Below are positions 43,839 to 54,949 of a DNA stretch of 64,000 nt, in pieces. The notes beneath the pieces are model-generated. The model had not been told where the DNA came from. It made no database searches and saw only the letters and a program-made list of their open reading frames with translations. This DNA is from Scalesia atractyloides (taxonomy: Eukaryota; Streptophyta; Magnoliopsida; Asterales; Asteraceae), in assembly GCA_947069175.1 (NCBI GenBank), contig CAMTDV010000022.1:36607476-36671475 (forward strand), written 5' to 3'. Position numbers and translations under genes: made by a program. Position 1 is the first letter of the stretch, and every line of letters starts with the position of its first letter.

Positions 43839-44652
43839 TTGTGACTATAGGGATATAGGATAGGTTATTAGACTCTTAGAGCCTACACTATAGTTGATTA
43901 GATTTTAATTGTTTATGTGTTCCATGCAAAATTCATGATGTTCATATGTTTCATGTTTATTTTTCACACGCAATAATATGCAAGCACTCTCACAAGTACA
44001 TGTTAATATGCAATGCTCATCATAGCTCATATCCTCATAACATATCATACCCATGAAAGCACGCACCTCACGGTTCACAATTCCATGATTTCTTTTCAAA
44101 GATTTTTGCAATGTTTTCATAATTTTCAGATCACATCAAAGTGAGTTTTCATGACGGGCATGTAGTAACTGGAAGGGTACGAGTACCGAACGTCCTGTCT
44201 AGCCTTGGCATTCATATAAATCCAAAATAAAGGACCAGTTTGCCTACCTGGGGACTAACGATGAGAGTACGAAGGACCTATTAGGCCAAAGCATGCTATA
44301 CCAAACGTCGTGTGAACTAACCCCACTTTGAGTTGTCATTGTGTCTACACCTGGACACCATCCGACCTTACATCTCGCAATCATCTTTTACGATTTTCAT
44401 TCGGGTGATGCGAGTGTTAACCAGCCAACACCAATGTGAACCCTACCAAGCCCAATAGTCATAGGGGCCCACATTACTATCCAACTATGGTATGGGTGGC
44501 ATTTGGAGGCCAAAAACATGAGCAAGCCCAAGACATCCTATGGATGTAGTTAAGTTATTTTTAGTTATTTATAAATGTTGTTTTCATTCTTTTTACGACA
44601 CATGACACCTAGAAATTCTCAAACTCACAATCTCCTACATATATCCTGTAGA
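43839..44652 (+). other. Element Z leader, no gene seen
   Basis: About 810 bases between PBS and gag with no open plus-strand frame of note. Unlike D and T, it has no accessory ORF here. Confidence 0.65.
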
Positions 44653-45830
44653 TGTCTGCTAGACACTACGAGGAGGTAGAAGGTCAGGAAAGTTGAGCGA
44701 ACGCTTGGCCACGAAATTGCTCAACAAATGGTCACAGTACTTCCTGGCATCGTGCTACAAGTTCAACAAGCTCTCACCGCAAATCCCATCAACCCTCCAA
44801 ACCAAGATAATCAAAACGTCGCCAACCCTCCTCCCAAAACCACTAAATGCACCTACAAACACTTCAAGTCCTGCGATCCCCCAAAATATGAAGGGAGTGA
44901 AGGTGTCACCGCTCTCCTCCACTGGTTTGAGGAGATGGAAAACAACTTTCTCAATTGCGACTGTCCTAAGGATCGCAAGGTACGTTACGCAACTGGAAGA
45001 TTGTTTGGGGTAGCCCTTACCTGGTGGAACATGGAAAAAGATAAGCAAGGTGTGGATGATGCCATGGCCTTATCATGGGAGGAATTAAGAGATATCATGA
45101 CAAGACGCTTCTGCCCTAGAAGCAAGATCAAAAAGCTTGAAGATGAAGTTTATTCTCTAAAGCAAAAGGAAGGGGATCATACCTCCTACAACAAGAGGTT
45201 TCTTGAATTGAACCAGATGGTTCCCAATCTGTTCACCCCATTATACCACTTAATCGAGCACTACATTCGAGGCCTCCCCTCGAAAATTCAAGATTCAGTT
45301 TTAAGCACTTATCCTACAACACTCGAAGCCGCAATGGAATTAGCAACGGAACTTACGGAAAATCGCATTCGTATTGGCGATTTTAAGGATGAAAAGGGAC
45401 GACTGTCAAAACCCCAACTCCAACCTATTCAGGTTCATCCTCGAAGTTTGCTGGAAAGAGGAAGCAAAATGTCAAGAACTTTGCTGTCACCCAAACCAAC
45501 CCTCCCATCACTGCTGCTCTAATCACCCAAGTTGCCCCTCCAGCCGCACCATTCAAAAGGCCATACACTGGCCCACACCCAAAGTGTAACCATTGCCAAT
45601 ACCATCACCCTCATGAGAACCCTTGCCAACATTGCACTAGTTGTGGTTGTGCAGATCACACTATCCAAACCTGCCGTACACTTCAGCGATCAAACCGCAA
45701 TCAGCCTCCAACCCAAACCAAAAAACCAAATGGTGGGCCAAGCCCAACAACCCTTACTTCTACCAACTGCACAACCCACAGCCCAACCTTACTACCAACC
45801 CAACTACCCCATGATGCAACCCATACGAGC
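44653..45830 (+). pseudogene. Element Z gag
   Basis: The likely start is the ATG at 44653 (M-S-A-R-H-Y-E-E-V). A frameshift near 44695 leads into the frame 44728-45522 with the capsid motifs P-P-K-Y-E-G-S-E-G, L-L-H-W-F-E and A-L-T-W-W-N, and the G-L-P-S-K-I-Q motif. Near 45430 the frame shifts again to a cysteine/histidine-rich part (C-N-H-C-x4-H, C-Q-H-C). A further shift near 45790 leads to the knuckle at 45834-45875 (C-F-N-C-G-x3-H-L-R-N-T-C). At least three frame changes make it non-functional. Confidence 0.85.
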
Positions 45831-46980
45831 CTGTTTTAATTGTGGGGACCCAACCCACTTAAGAAATACTTGCCCACGCCTGGTGAACATCATCAATGCC
45901 CAAGCCCAAGCAAACCTGGTGAACCAAGATAATCAAGCTCCTCCACCTGCTAGAGGAAGGGCCTTCAATATCAACGCCAACCAAGCCAGGGCAGACAACA
46001 ATGTGGTCAATGGTACGTTTCTCGTAAATGGTAGTTATGCATCCATATTATTCGATACTGGAGCAGATAAGAGCTTTGTATCCTTAGAATTCGAATCTAT
46101 TCTCGACCTACCTCATGATAGTCTCGTTGAATCTTTGACGGTGGAAGTTGCTGACGGGAAACCCATTTCATTAAATTCTATTATATGTAATTGTACTCTC
46201 ACCCTAAATGATCACGATTTTTCGATTGATCTCATTCCTATGAAATTGGGAAGTTTCGATGTTATCATCGGTATGGACTGGCTCAGCCAGCATCACGCCG
46301 AAGTGGTGTGCCATGAAAAGTTCATTCGTATTCCTCTTGCAGACGGTCAGACACTACGTATCTTTGGAGAAACTCCTTCGAAAGGGCTCAAATTGATGTC
46401 CTGCCTTCAAGCCCGAAGTTATCTTCGCAAGAATTATGTCGCATTTCTAGCTCACATCGTCAAGAAGGAAGACAAAGAAAGGAAGCTCGAAGAAATCCCA
46501 ATCATGAAAGAATTTCCGCAAGTTTTTCCTGACGACGTTTCAGGATTTCCTCCTATGCGAGAAGTCGATTTTCAAATCGATCTTGTGCTTGGCGCTACAC
46601 CAGTCGCAAAATCTCTCTATAGGTTAGCCCCATCCGAAATGCAAGAATTGGCCAGTCAACTGCAAGAGCTAACTGACAAAGGATTCATACGTCCTAGCTC
46701 GTTACCTTGGGGTGCGCCTGTTCTTTTTGTGAAGAAGAAAGATGGAACGTTTTGCATGTGCATTGATTATAGAGAACTCAACAAGTTGACGGTTAAGAAT
46801 CGCTATCCACTGCCTCGTATTGATGACCTTCTAGATCAACTTCAAGGCGCCACCTATTTTTCCAAAATCGACCTTCGTTCTTGTTATCATCAGCTTAGAG
46901 TGCGTGAAGAAGATATTCCAAAAACTGCTTTCGAACTCGTTATGGTCATTATGAGTTCATGGTTATGCCTTTTGGGTTAA
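45831..46980 (+). pseudogene. Element Z protease and first part of RT
   Basis: Open from the last gag knuckle to 46980. Protease has L-F-D-T-G-A-D-K-S-F and G-M-D-W-L. RT follows with G-A-P-V-L-F-V-K-K-K-D-G-T-F, D-Y-R-E-L-N-K-L-T and D-L-R-S-C-Y-H-Q-L. A one-base loss near 46932 shifts the frame just before the R-T-R-Y-G-H-type motif. The next segment begins in overlapping frame at 46959. Confidence 0.9.
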
Positions 46981-47894
46981 CCAACGCCCCCGCTGTTTTC
47001 ATGGATTTAATGAATAGGGTATGCAAACCCTATCTCGACCGTTTTGTCATAGTCTTCATCGACGATATCCTTATCTACTCCAAGTCAAAATCCGATCATG
47101 AGCGACATCTTCGACTCATTCTTACACTCTTAAGGACTGAAAAGCTTTACACTAAGTTCTCAAAATGCGAATTCTGGTTAAGAGAGGTACAATTCCTTGG
47201 TCACGTCGTCAATGACAAAGGGATTCACGTCGATCCTTCAAAAATCAAGGCAATACAAGAATGGCAAGCGCCACGTACCCCTACCGAAGTTAGGTCATTT
47301 ATTGGCTTGGCTGGTTATTATCAACGCTTCATTGCCAATTTCTCTCGTATCGCCGTTCCGCTCACGGCCTTGACTCACAAGGGAAAACCTTTCATTTGGG
47401 GACCCAAGCAAGAGGAGGCCTTCCAAACTTTGAAACAAAAGCTTTGTGACGCACCTATCCTTACACTCTCTGAGGGTTGCGATCACTTTGTGGTTTATTG
47501 CGACGCATTAGGGCAAGGTTTAGGCTATGTACTGATGCAAAGAGGAAAGGTGATAGCCTATGCCTCTAGGCAACTCAAAGTACATGAGAAGAATTACACC
47601 ACCCACGACCTGGAACTTGGAGCCGTCGTGTTCGCTCTCAATATATGGAGACATTATCTCTACGGTACCAAGTGTTTAATATACACTGACCACAAGAGTC
47701 TCCAACATATCTTCAATCAAAAAGAGTTGAATATGAGGCAACGAAGATGGGTCGAACTTCTCAACGATTACGACTGGGAGATCCGGTATCATCCTGGCAA
47801 GGCAAACGTGGTGGCTGATGCACTCAGTCGAAAGGGTTATGCGAACTCTATTCATCTTCTATGTTTGCAAATTGTAACCGATATCAAAGATTGA
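46959..47894 (+). pseudogene. Element Z RT catalytic part and RNase H
   Basis: Open frame of 311 residues with P-F-G-L-T-N-A-P, V-F-I-D-D-I-L-I-Y-S (catalytic), V-Q-F-L-G-H-V-V, then RNase H: V-V-Y-C-D-A-L, H-D-L-E-L-G-A, T-D-H-K-S-L-Q-H and V-V-A-D-A-L-S-R. It ends at a TGA where relatives have arginine (a CGA-to-TGA type change). Confidence 0.92.
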
Positions 47895-48812
47895 ATACGG
47901 GCAGCTCAACATATCTCTGTAACGGAAAATGACGTACGCGATGAGCTGTCGTGTGGAGCTGAACTCAAAATCGAAACCAAATCTGATGGTATTCTATATT
48001 ATTTAAACCATATATGGATTCCCGATCGCGACAACCTTCGTGATTTCCTCATGAATGAGGCGCACAAAACACGATACTCTGTACATCCAGGAGCCGATAA
48101 GATGTATCAAGACTTATGATACACCTACTGGTGGCCTGGCATGAAGAAGGATATCGCTGTTTTTGTTTCCAAGTGCCTTACATGCTTCAAAGTAAAAGCT
48201 GAACATCAAAGACCTTCAGGACTTCTGGTTCAACCCGAAATACCTATATGGAAGTGGGAAAACATAACCATGGACTTCATTACCGGGTTACCTCGCACCT
48301 CTAGTGGGTATAACACCATATGGGTAATCATTAATCGTCTCACAAAATTAGCTCACTTCATTCCGATTCGTGAGGACTTCAAGAACGAGAAGCTAGCTCG
48401 TATCTACATCAGCGAAATCGTAAGCCGTCATGGTGTACCATTAAGCATCATTTCAGACCGTGATGGTTGTTTCACTTCATGCACATGGCGAGCCGTACAA
48501 ACTGCTTTAGGTACACGTTTAGACCTCAGTACCGCCTTTCACCCTCAGACTGATGGTTAATCTGAGCGCACCATCCAAACCCTCGAGGACATGCTTCGAG
48601 CATGTGTCATAGACTTCAAAGGGAATTGGGACGCACATCTACCGTTAGTCGAGTTTTCATACAACAATAGCTATCATTCAAGTATCGGCATGGCTCTTTT
48701 TGAAGCTTTATACGGTCGTAAATGCCAATCTCCAGTATGTTGGCACGAAATTGGTGAAGCGCAAATCACCGAACCTGAATTGATTCAAGAAACAACCGAC
48801 AAAATCATTTAA
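47895..48812 (+). pseudogene. Element Z integrase
   Basis: The zinc region (R-Y-S-V-H-P-G, then C-L-T-C) spans a TGA at about 48118. The core in 48141-48560 has M-D-F-I-T-G-L-P, a V-I-I-N-R-L-T-K segment where relatives have V-I-V-D-R, and I-S-D-R-D-G. It stops at a TAA right after H-P-Q-T-D-G (CAA to TAA). It resumes at 48561 with S-E-R-T-I-Q-T-L-E-D and ends at another TAA (about 48810). Confidence 0.9.
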
Positions 48813-49319
48813 ATTCGAAGCAACCTTCTAGCAGCTCAAAGTCATCAAAAGAGTTATGCTGACAAGCGACGAAAGCCCTTGGAGTTTGCCGTGGAAGGGA
48901 GTGGTTCGTTTTGGCCAAAAGGGCAAGCTAGCACCATGCTACGTAGGACCCTTCAAGATACTCGAAAGAGTAGGTCCTGTAGCATACAAGCTTGGCCTAC
49001 CAGAAGAACTTAACAGAATTCACCCCACATTCCATGTATCAAACTTGAAAAAGTGTCTCGCCGACGAAAATCTCCATATCCCACTAGAAGACATTTAAGT
49101 TGATGAATCAATGCACTTTGTTGAAAGACCAGTAGAGATCATGGATTTTGGTGAGAAGCGTTTAAGGCGAAGTCGAATTCCAATTTTAGGGTGCGTTGGG
49201 AGTCAAAACGAGGACTTGAGTTTACTTGGGAACGTGAAGACTCAATGCGCGAAAAATACCCACATCTCTTTCTAGTTGCAACCACTACTTCAATTTCGGA
49301 ACGAAATTTCAAAAAGTAG
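48813..49319 (+). pseudogene. Element Z integrase C-terminus and chromodomain-like tail
   Basis: Y-A-D-K-R-R-K-P-L-E is followed at once by P-W-K-G-V-V-R-F-G in another frame. About 40 bases encoding the usual V-G-D-x-V-x-L-K-V block are missing near 48886. The frame then runs to a TAA at 49096-49098, and shifts once more near 49190 before a tail with F-T-W-E-R-E-D. The final stop, TAG at 49317-49319, lies inside the polypurine tract. Confidence 0.85.
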
Positions 49320-49326
49320 GGGATAC
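49311..49326 (+). other. Polypurine tract of Z
   Basis: A purine-rich AAAAAGTAGGGGATAC lies directly before the 3' LTR at 49327. It overlaps the last pol codons and stop. Confidence 0.85.
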
Positions 49327-51620
49327 TGTAACATCCGTGTAAATCGGGTTTCGAAAACCCGCCCCATTTTATTAATCAAAGGATATTCGTTTACGGCTTT
49401 TAATTTATTATTTTCAATATTATATTTATGATGATGAAATAAATTAATTAAGTTTAAATAAATGATATAATAATTCATAAATAAATAAATCATCTAATTA
49501 ATAAATACTTATAAAATTTATAAAGGAAAACAATTTAAAGAAAAAGAAAAAAAATAAATAAATGGGTGAACCGGGAATCAAACCCGGGTTTCCCCGGACA
49601 CACACACACTACAAACACTGCTGGACTACACACACCAGTTGTGTTTATATTGAAATCTTAAAACTCTTGTATGAAATCTAAGATTTAAACCTGCAATCAA
49701 GGCCGCGATCAAAGAACGCGCCTTTCCTTTCTTGTTGATATCTCCGACAACTGGCCGAATCAATCATGGTAACACCCAATCAGCTCGGCTGTCACTCCTC
49801 TGGCAATTGCCAATCACAAACCATGTTACCATAAACTGAAATCGAATCCTTTTACCTCTGCCTATAAATACTAAACGCCTACTTAATCGAGACTCGCACC
49901 TCTTTCCACTCTTTCTGCTTCTCTAAACTCCCTGCGGTTGCCGGAATCCTCTGTTCGCCGGAAAACGCAAAACTTCGCCGGAAAATCAAAAGAGAAACCA
50001 CCATCGGTATTGACCCCCTTTTTCCTATTTGATTTTGTCCTCTGTTTAGATTAATGGGAGTGGTTAAGCATACTCTTGTTTTTAGGCGGGTAAATGTCTC
50101 TGATAAAGGATTTTGAATGAAGAAGACGATAAGCAGTGTGTGTGATCATATATTTTATAATCCAGTTTTCAACTGGGTAAGCACCCAGCCCAACTGGTTG
50201 GGCCGTGTGCAAACCAAACCTACGGTTGATGGTTCGACCCCACGCCCACACACCGATCTGACTTAATTAAACCCTTTTTAAATTTAGCACATCTGTATAA
50301 ACCCGTCTAGTATATAAATATAATTAAATTGCAAGTATAATCGGGTTAGACACCCAGCCCAGTTGGTCGGGCTGGGTGCAAGTCACCGCAGAGGTCTCGG
50401 TTCGAGACTGGTTGTATGTTCCGGTTGAATCCAATTTAACCTTTTTGAAAATTAATTAATCTGAATAAACCTAACCTGTGTATAAATATAATTAAAATTC
50501 AGATTCCTTCGGGTTTGACACGTAGCTCAGTTGGAAGAGCTGCGTGCAGCAACCGAGAGGTCACGAGTTCGAGCCTCACACACGCATACCTATAACAGTG
50601 AACGAACCGGTCTGACACGTGTTAGACTGTCGTTTTTCTTATTTTTTATTTATTTTATTTTCCTTTTAATTTTAGTTTTTTATTTTCTATTTTATTTTTC
50701 TTTTATCATTTCATGATTTATTAAAAGGGGATTATATTTTTAAAAAAAGAAAACACACGATTTTAAACTAATCGATATTAAAACAAATCACAAAAAATAA
50801 TAATTTAAAAACCTAAAACAAAAGATTATAACCTAAATAATAGTTTACTTATTTACCGAATCACCACGTTATTATTTCTAGGTTAGTACTCCTTCATCGG
50901 ATAAATTCACAACTCGTGCGCTCTCTTTACCACTCAAGAATACGCACCCAAGGTGAGTGAATCTCTACAAATTCCCCGTTTTTAATCACGTTTTGGGGTG
51001 TATCATGTGTCGTACCATTTCCTTATTTTATTTAACGCTTGTGCTAACATCATTTCGTGACCAAATGTTTATTGTTTGTTATGTGGTTTATATGTGGATA
51101 CATTTTATCATTCAGTGCAATCATTTCATTAGGCCCATCAGTTCCTCATGTGATACGGGTTGAGCATCAGGTGCCTCATTAGATCGGCTCCGTTTGATTG
51201 AGCCTTGATCTCACATACATCATCCATTATGTCATATGTTCATACAATGCGGTTTGTGGTTTGTTACATATATACATTTGTTCACATGTGATTTATGCAC
51301 AATCTTATTTAAACAGTAATAATAAATTTTATTTACTTAAATGTTTTATCAAGGTTCACTCGCCAACTTTTGTTGACCGCGCATGATACAGGTGATCAAG
51401 TTGAGGAAAGAAACAACTAGGATGTCCTTAGAAGAATAATCAAGTTATTTTGTTGTAACAATCTTTTGTTTTATTGTTTGTGCTTGTATGAAATTTTGTG
51501 TTGGATATTTGAAATTAATTTGAATATAATAAATATGAAACTCGTTAGTAAATATCATGAGCTTTGGTGATAACCCAATCATGTCCCGACTTTTATTCCG
51601 CTGCGGGTCAGGGTGTGAAA
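49327..51620 (+). repeat. Element Z 3' LTR
   Basis: 2294 bp, the same length as the 5' LTR with scattered differences. It carries all four tRNA-like blocks: antisense at about 49565-49632, and sense at 50186-50241, 50355-50409 and 50523-50575. The TATA box is at 49863-49870 and the shared block at 51127-51213. Confidence 0.92.
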
Positions 51621-51906
51621 ACAAATCAACCACTTAACTCTACTATCCGAACTAACTTGGCTATTAACTCATATTACCTTAAAACTCACTTTAAAACCTA
51701 ACAAAATAACTAGATTTTATTAATGATTTTAATTGTGATATTAATTAAATTAAATTAATAAATAAATAAATCGATAAATGAATTTAAATTTAAGAGTAAA
51801 ATCTTTCAATGGTTATTTATTTCGTGAAAATTTCCGAGGTTTAAAGTTAGGATCCGGGTTTCAAAGTGGGTCGGACTCTGGATACCTGTTTTTGGCGGAT
51901 GTCACA
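51621..51906 (-). repeat. Element Y 3' LTR start
   Basis: On the minus strand the LTR begins TGTGACATCCG at 51906, right after a polypurine tract, and runs left to Z's target duplication at 51621-51625. It continues left of Z at 41529. No further part is certain. Confidence 0.75.
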
Positions 51907-51921
51907 GTCTCCCCTACTTTT
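51907..51921 (-). other. Polypurine tract of Y
   Basis: Minus-strand AAAAGTAGGGGAGAC lies immediately before the Y LTR. Its sequence is identical to the tract of X. Confidence 0.8.
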
Positions 51922-52754
51922 AGGATTTCGTTCCAAAATTAGGAGGGAACGTTCTTGAGGGTTAGTTAATAGGTTTTCTTATAGATTGGATCTCAAGTAT
52001 GCTAGGTAATAAAAATCTCGACATAACTATGTGAGTGTGAATTTTGGATTTTGATTGAGGCGGTAACATTCCTAGTAAGTGTTGAATACCCTGCTACATT
52101 AATCGCTTTTTGATGCCTGAGGTGTAGAAGTGAAAAGCATTGTAACACGGAGATGGCTAATCGGATATTATCTCATGATAAGGGGTTTTGAGAAAATCGG
52201 GGCGTCATAATGATAAGTTACTTCACGAAACGAAATCATCAACCACATCGTTATTCAAATTGAGATTGACACTACTTACACAGAACTTCCCATAACCGTC
52301 TAACAATGTTTTTGATCACCTGACAAGAACACTTATATATAGGAAGTACTTGCGGTGTATCCACCATGTCCTTGTCAAATTTTCATTGGCCTTGTTATTA
52401 AGTCACGATTAGTTCTATGTGACTCATCCTAAAATCTACCAAACATAAACAAACACAACAACCCATGCTTGAGTCTCGAATCCGAAGAAAGCAAGACTAA
52501 ATGAAGAGGGTACCTCTCTCGTGTGTTATGAGGAAGTGGTCAATCTATGAAAAAGTGAGACACGACCCAACTTCCCTAAATGATGAGACGGGGTTCATCG
52601 TGATGTTGATGCATGATGAATAAATTATCGTTGTATAGACATGTAATGAAACAAATTGCATAGCGTGATATAAATTGCATTAATGGCATTAATATGAAAT
52701 AATGAAATCTTGAAACATTATTACCCAAATTGAAAACAATGGAAACTTTAATAG
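51922..52754 (-). other. Element Y region lacking pol; LTR-like segment
   Basis: Where pol should lie there are only about 830 non-coding bases. Bases at about 52310-52370 (C-T-T-A-T-A-T-A-G-G-A-A-G-T and G-T-A-T-C-C-A-C-C-A-T-G) resemble part of the V LTR near 16740-16780, so a V-family LTR segment may be embedded. Otherwise nothing recognised. Confidence 0.6.
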
Positions 52755-53632
52755 TCAGGACAAGAAATGGAATTTATTAAACCTTGGATTGGGAATAAAA
52801 ATAAAATAAACAACTGGAGCAGAGTCTTGAGTCTTCACGATGGGAGAAAGGCTAGTTAGGTTGTTCATTGCACCGTCGTTGACCTCAACTTGGTTTGCGT
52901 TGATGTTGTAGGCTCTCCCTCTTGCTGGTGGGAGTGCTGGGTTTGCCTTGTTCGCTTGGTTAACTGGATTTTCTTGGGCTTGAGCGTTGATGATGTTAAC
53001 CAGCCTAGGCACGTGTTTCAGAAATGAGTAGGATCACCATAATTAAAGTAAGCTCGAACATATGGAACCATGGGATAACGAGGTTTTTGATAGGGTTGGA
53101 TCATGTTTTGGGCAGAAAGTGGAGCTTGGTTTTGAGGAGTACGACATGTGATACTCAGATGACCATAACGCCCACAATTGGCACACAGTCGGCAAGGTAT
53201 GGTGGGTTGGTGGTGATAATGGCAGGTATTGCATTGAGGGTGAGGGCTAGTGTAGGGCTTTCTTGTTTGGGTCAGCTGGATTGGGTGCCACTTGGGTGAT
53301 TGGGATGGCTTGGAGGGGTACAGCTTGGAAGTTCGGTTGGTCGAGGCAATAACATAGTTTGTACCGTCATGCTTTCGTTTGGTATTGTAATGGGAAGATG
53401 ATTCAGCCTTGATTGCTTTTGGTTCTTCCACCAAAGCCTTGTCAGTTGTGCCCTTCTTTTTAAAGTCTCCATTTCGAATATGGTTTTCGTGAGTTCGGTG
53501 GCTAATTCCATTGCAATTTCCAATGTTGCGGGTACAGTACTCATCACGGAATCCTGGATACCATAAGGAACACCCCTAATGTAATGTTCAATGAGACGGT
53601 TAGGAGGAGTGAACATATTTGGGACCATTGTG
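52755..53632 (-). pseudogene. Element Y gag, truncated
   Basis: Minus-strand pieces: 53709-53272 has M-V-P-N-M-F-T-P-P and L-I-E-H-Y-I-R-G (the part beyond 53632 is T LTR). The piece 53434-53018 has a cysteine/histidine block (C-N-T-C-x4-H, C-R-L-C, C-G-R-Y-G-H-L-S-I-T-C) and A-Y-F-N-Y-G-D, where the knuckle cysteines have become tyrosine. The piece 53012-52755 has P-P-A-R-G-R-A-Y. It resembles Z gag closely. The N-terminus is cut by T's insertion at 53633. Confidence 0.82.
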
Positions 53633-53741
53633 TGTAACACCCTGTAAAATCGTGTCCAATAGTATAGTGACACGTGCTGTATTTTTAGATATAGTCTGTT
53701 AAAGGCCAATAAGGACTAAAGGCGTCAACATGCTCAATCTG

Positions 53742-53995
53742 AGCCTCTGAGTGACGATCCGATGTCAACATGCATAAATAACAGCCTCTGAGTGACTGAT
53801 ATGTCAAAATGCCTAGCCTCTGAGTGACATCGGGATCAACATGCTTATCATAAGCCTCTGAGTGATCCTTTGTGAAGTCCTAAACTGTCATACGTGCCAT
53901 TTGTTGGACGAGAGAGTTCAATTTTGTAAATATGTGAAAGTTGGATAATGGAGGGATTAAAAGTGTCAGCATGTTAATTAATACCTCTGAGTGAC
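53742..53995. repeat. Short repeats in T U3
   Basis: The motif GCCTCTGAGTGA, usually preceded by G-T-C-A-A-C-A-T-G-C 15-25 bases upstream, occurs at 53742, 53784, 53816 and 53854 and as a variant near 53983. Spacing is irregular (32-42 bases, then a gap). Confidence 0.85.
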
Positions 53996-54160
53996 CTTTT
54001 AACAAACCGAGAGCTCGACAATGTCCGGGAATAATCCCGGGTATGCCAAGTATTGGCTATGGAGGGCTAAAAGTGCCAAAAAGGTGTTTTAAAAGGTTTT
54101 TAGAAGCTTTAATAAGTTAAGGGGTTAAGTGTCAAATTTTGAACCTGGCCATGGGGCGGT

Positions 54161-54203
54161 CGCGGGCGCGGAGAGACCTGGCCTAGGTCTCTCGCGCCCC
54201 GCG
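54161..54203. repeat. G-C-rich hairpin upstream of T promoter
   Basis: The arms at 54161-54178 and 54186-54203 are inverted copies of about 18 bases, differing by the placement of one G or C, around a seven-base loop. It is rich in CpG in otherwise AT-rich surroundings. It lies about 165 bases before the TATA box. Confidence 0.85.
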
Positions 54204-54367
54204 AGAACAGGTCTGACGCAGAAAAATTGTTTGGAGACCAAGCAAAGCTCCAAAACCATTGAAACAAACCATAGCTTCTCTAAACTGCTATGCCACATTT
54301 TGGGACACTTGTAAGCATCTTCTTACTCCCATAAACACCTGGCTTCACCTCCTTTGAGCTCACCAAC

Positions 54368-54375
54368 TATAAATA
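54368..54375 (+). promoter_or_regulatory. TATA box of T 5' LTR
   Basis: TATAAATA in the context A-A-C-T-A-T-A-A-A-T-A-G-G. A pyrimidine-rich segment with CTCTTCTCCC follows 50 bases on, typical of plant transcript leaders. Function inferred. Confidence 0.65.
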
Positions 54376-54949
54376 GGTGCATAAGTTCTAATTCCAACTT
54401 GCACCTTTCTCATTAAATCACTCTTCTCCCTCCTCTGGAAGTTCCAAGCTGAAAGGAGCAGCATCCAACTTAGTTCTCTTGCATTGCAGGAACCTCTTGT
54501 AAGTGTTCCTTGCTCTTGCATTTTCGTTTATAGGTTTTTATAGCCAAAAGTCAAGCGTTTTACGGAAAACCTTTGACTTTCGGTTAAGACCATTATGGTC
54601 CAGCCATTGTTCGAAATGAACATGGTTAAGTGATCGTAATAAGGTAGTGTTAGTCCCTAAAAAGGGCATCTCCTAAAGATCACGTTTGCTAGACCAATTG
54701 ACGGGTCAAAGTTATGGTATTAAAAAGTTAATAAGGCCATTTTTTGGAAAAATCATAAAATGATCTTATATATGTGATGAAACCTATTTTGACACTTAAA
54801 CAAGTTGGTAATAATTATTAGAACATGTAAGAACATGTTCGGCTCGTCAATTTTCAGTTCTAGGGCCGGTTTGCAACCGAAAGTCGTGGAGTTCGACTTC
54901 TGCTTTGACTTTCGATTCTGACCCAATTTAGATTAGTTACCTACTGATC

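Larger units (their letters stand above)
41530..51620 (+). mobile_element. Gypsy chromovirus Z (Tekay/Del-like)
   Basis: A 10,091-bp plus-strand element with LTRs 41530-43823 and 49327-51620, both 2294 bp, flanked by ACAAA at 41525-41529 and 51621-51625. It has a PBS (43827-43838), gag (44653-45830), protease to integrase (45831-49319) and a polypurine tract (49311-49326). Gag and pol carry frameshifts, several nonsense codons and one small deletion. The right LTR ends GTGTGAAA where the left ends GTGTGACA. The integrase tail and two-knuckle gag fit the Tekay/Del chromoviruses. Confidence 0.92.

Noticed and set aside
44755..45048. Minus-strand ORF of 97 residues
   Set aside because: It is antisense to the capsid domain of Z gag, which explains its openness.
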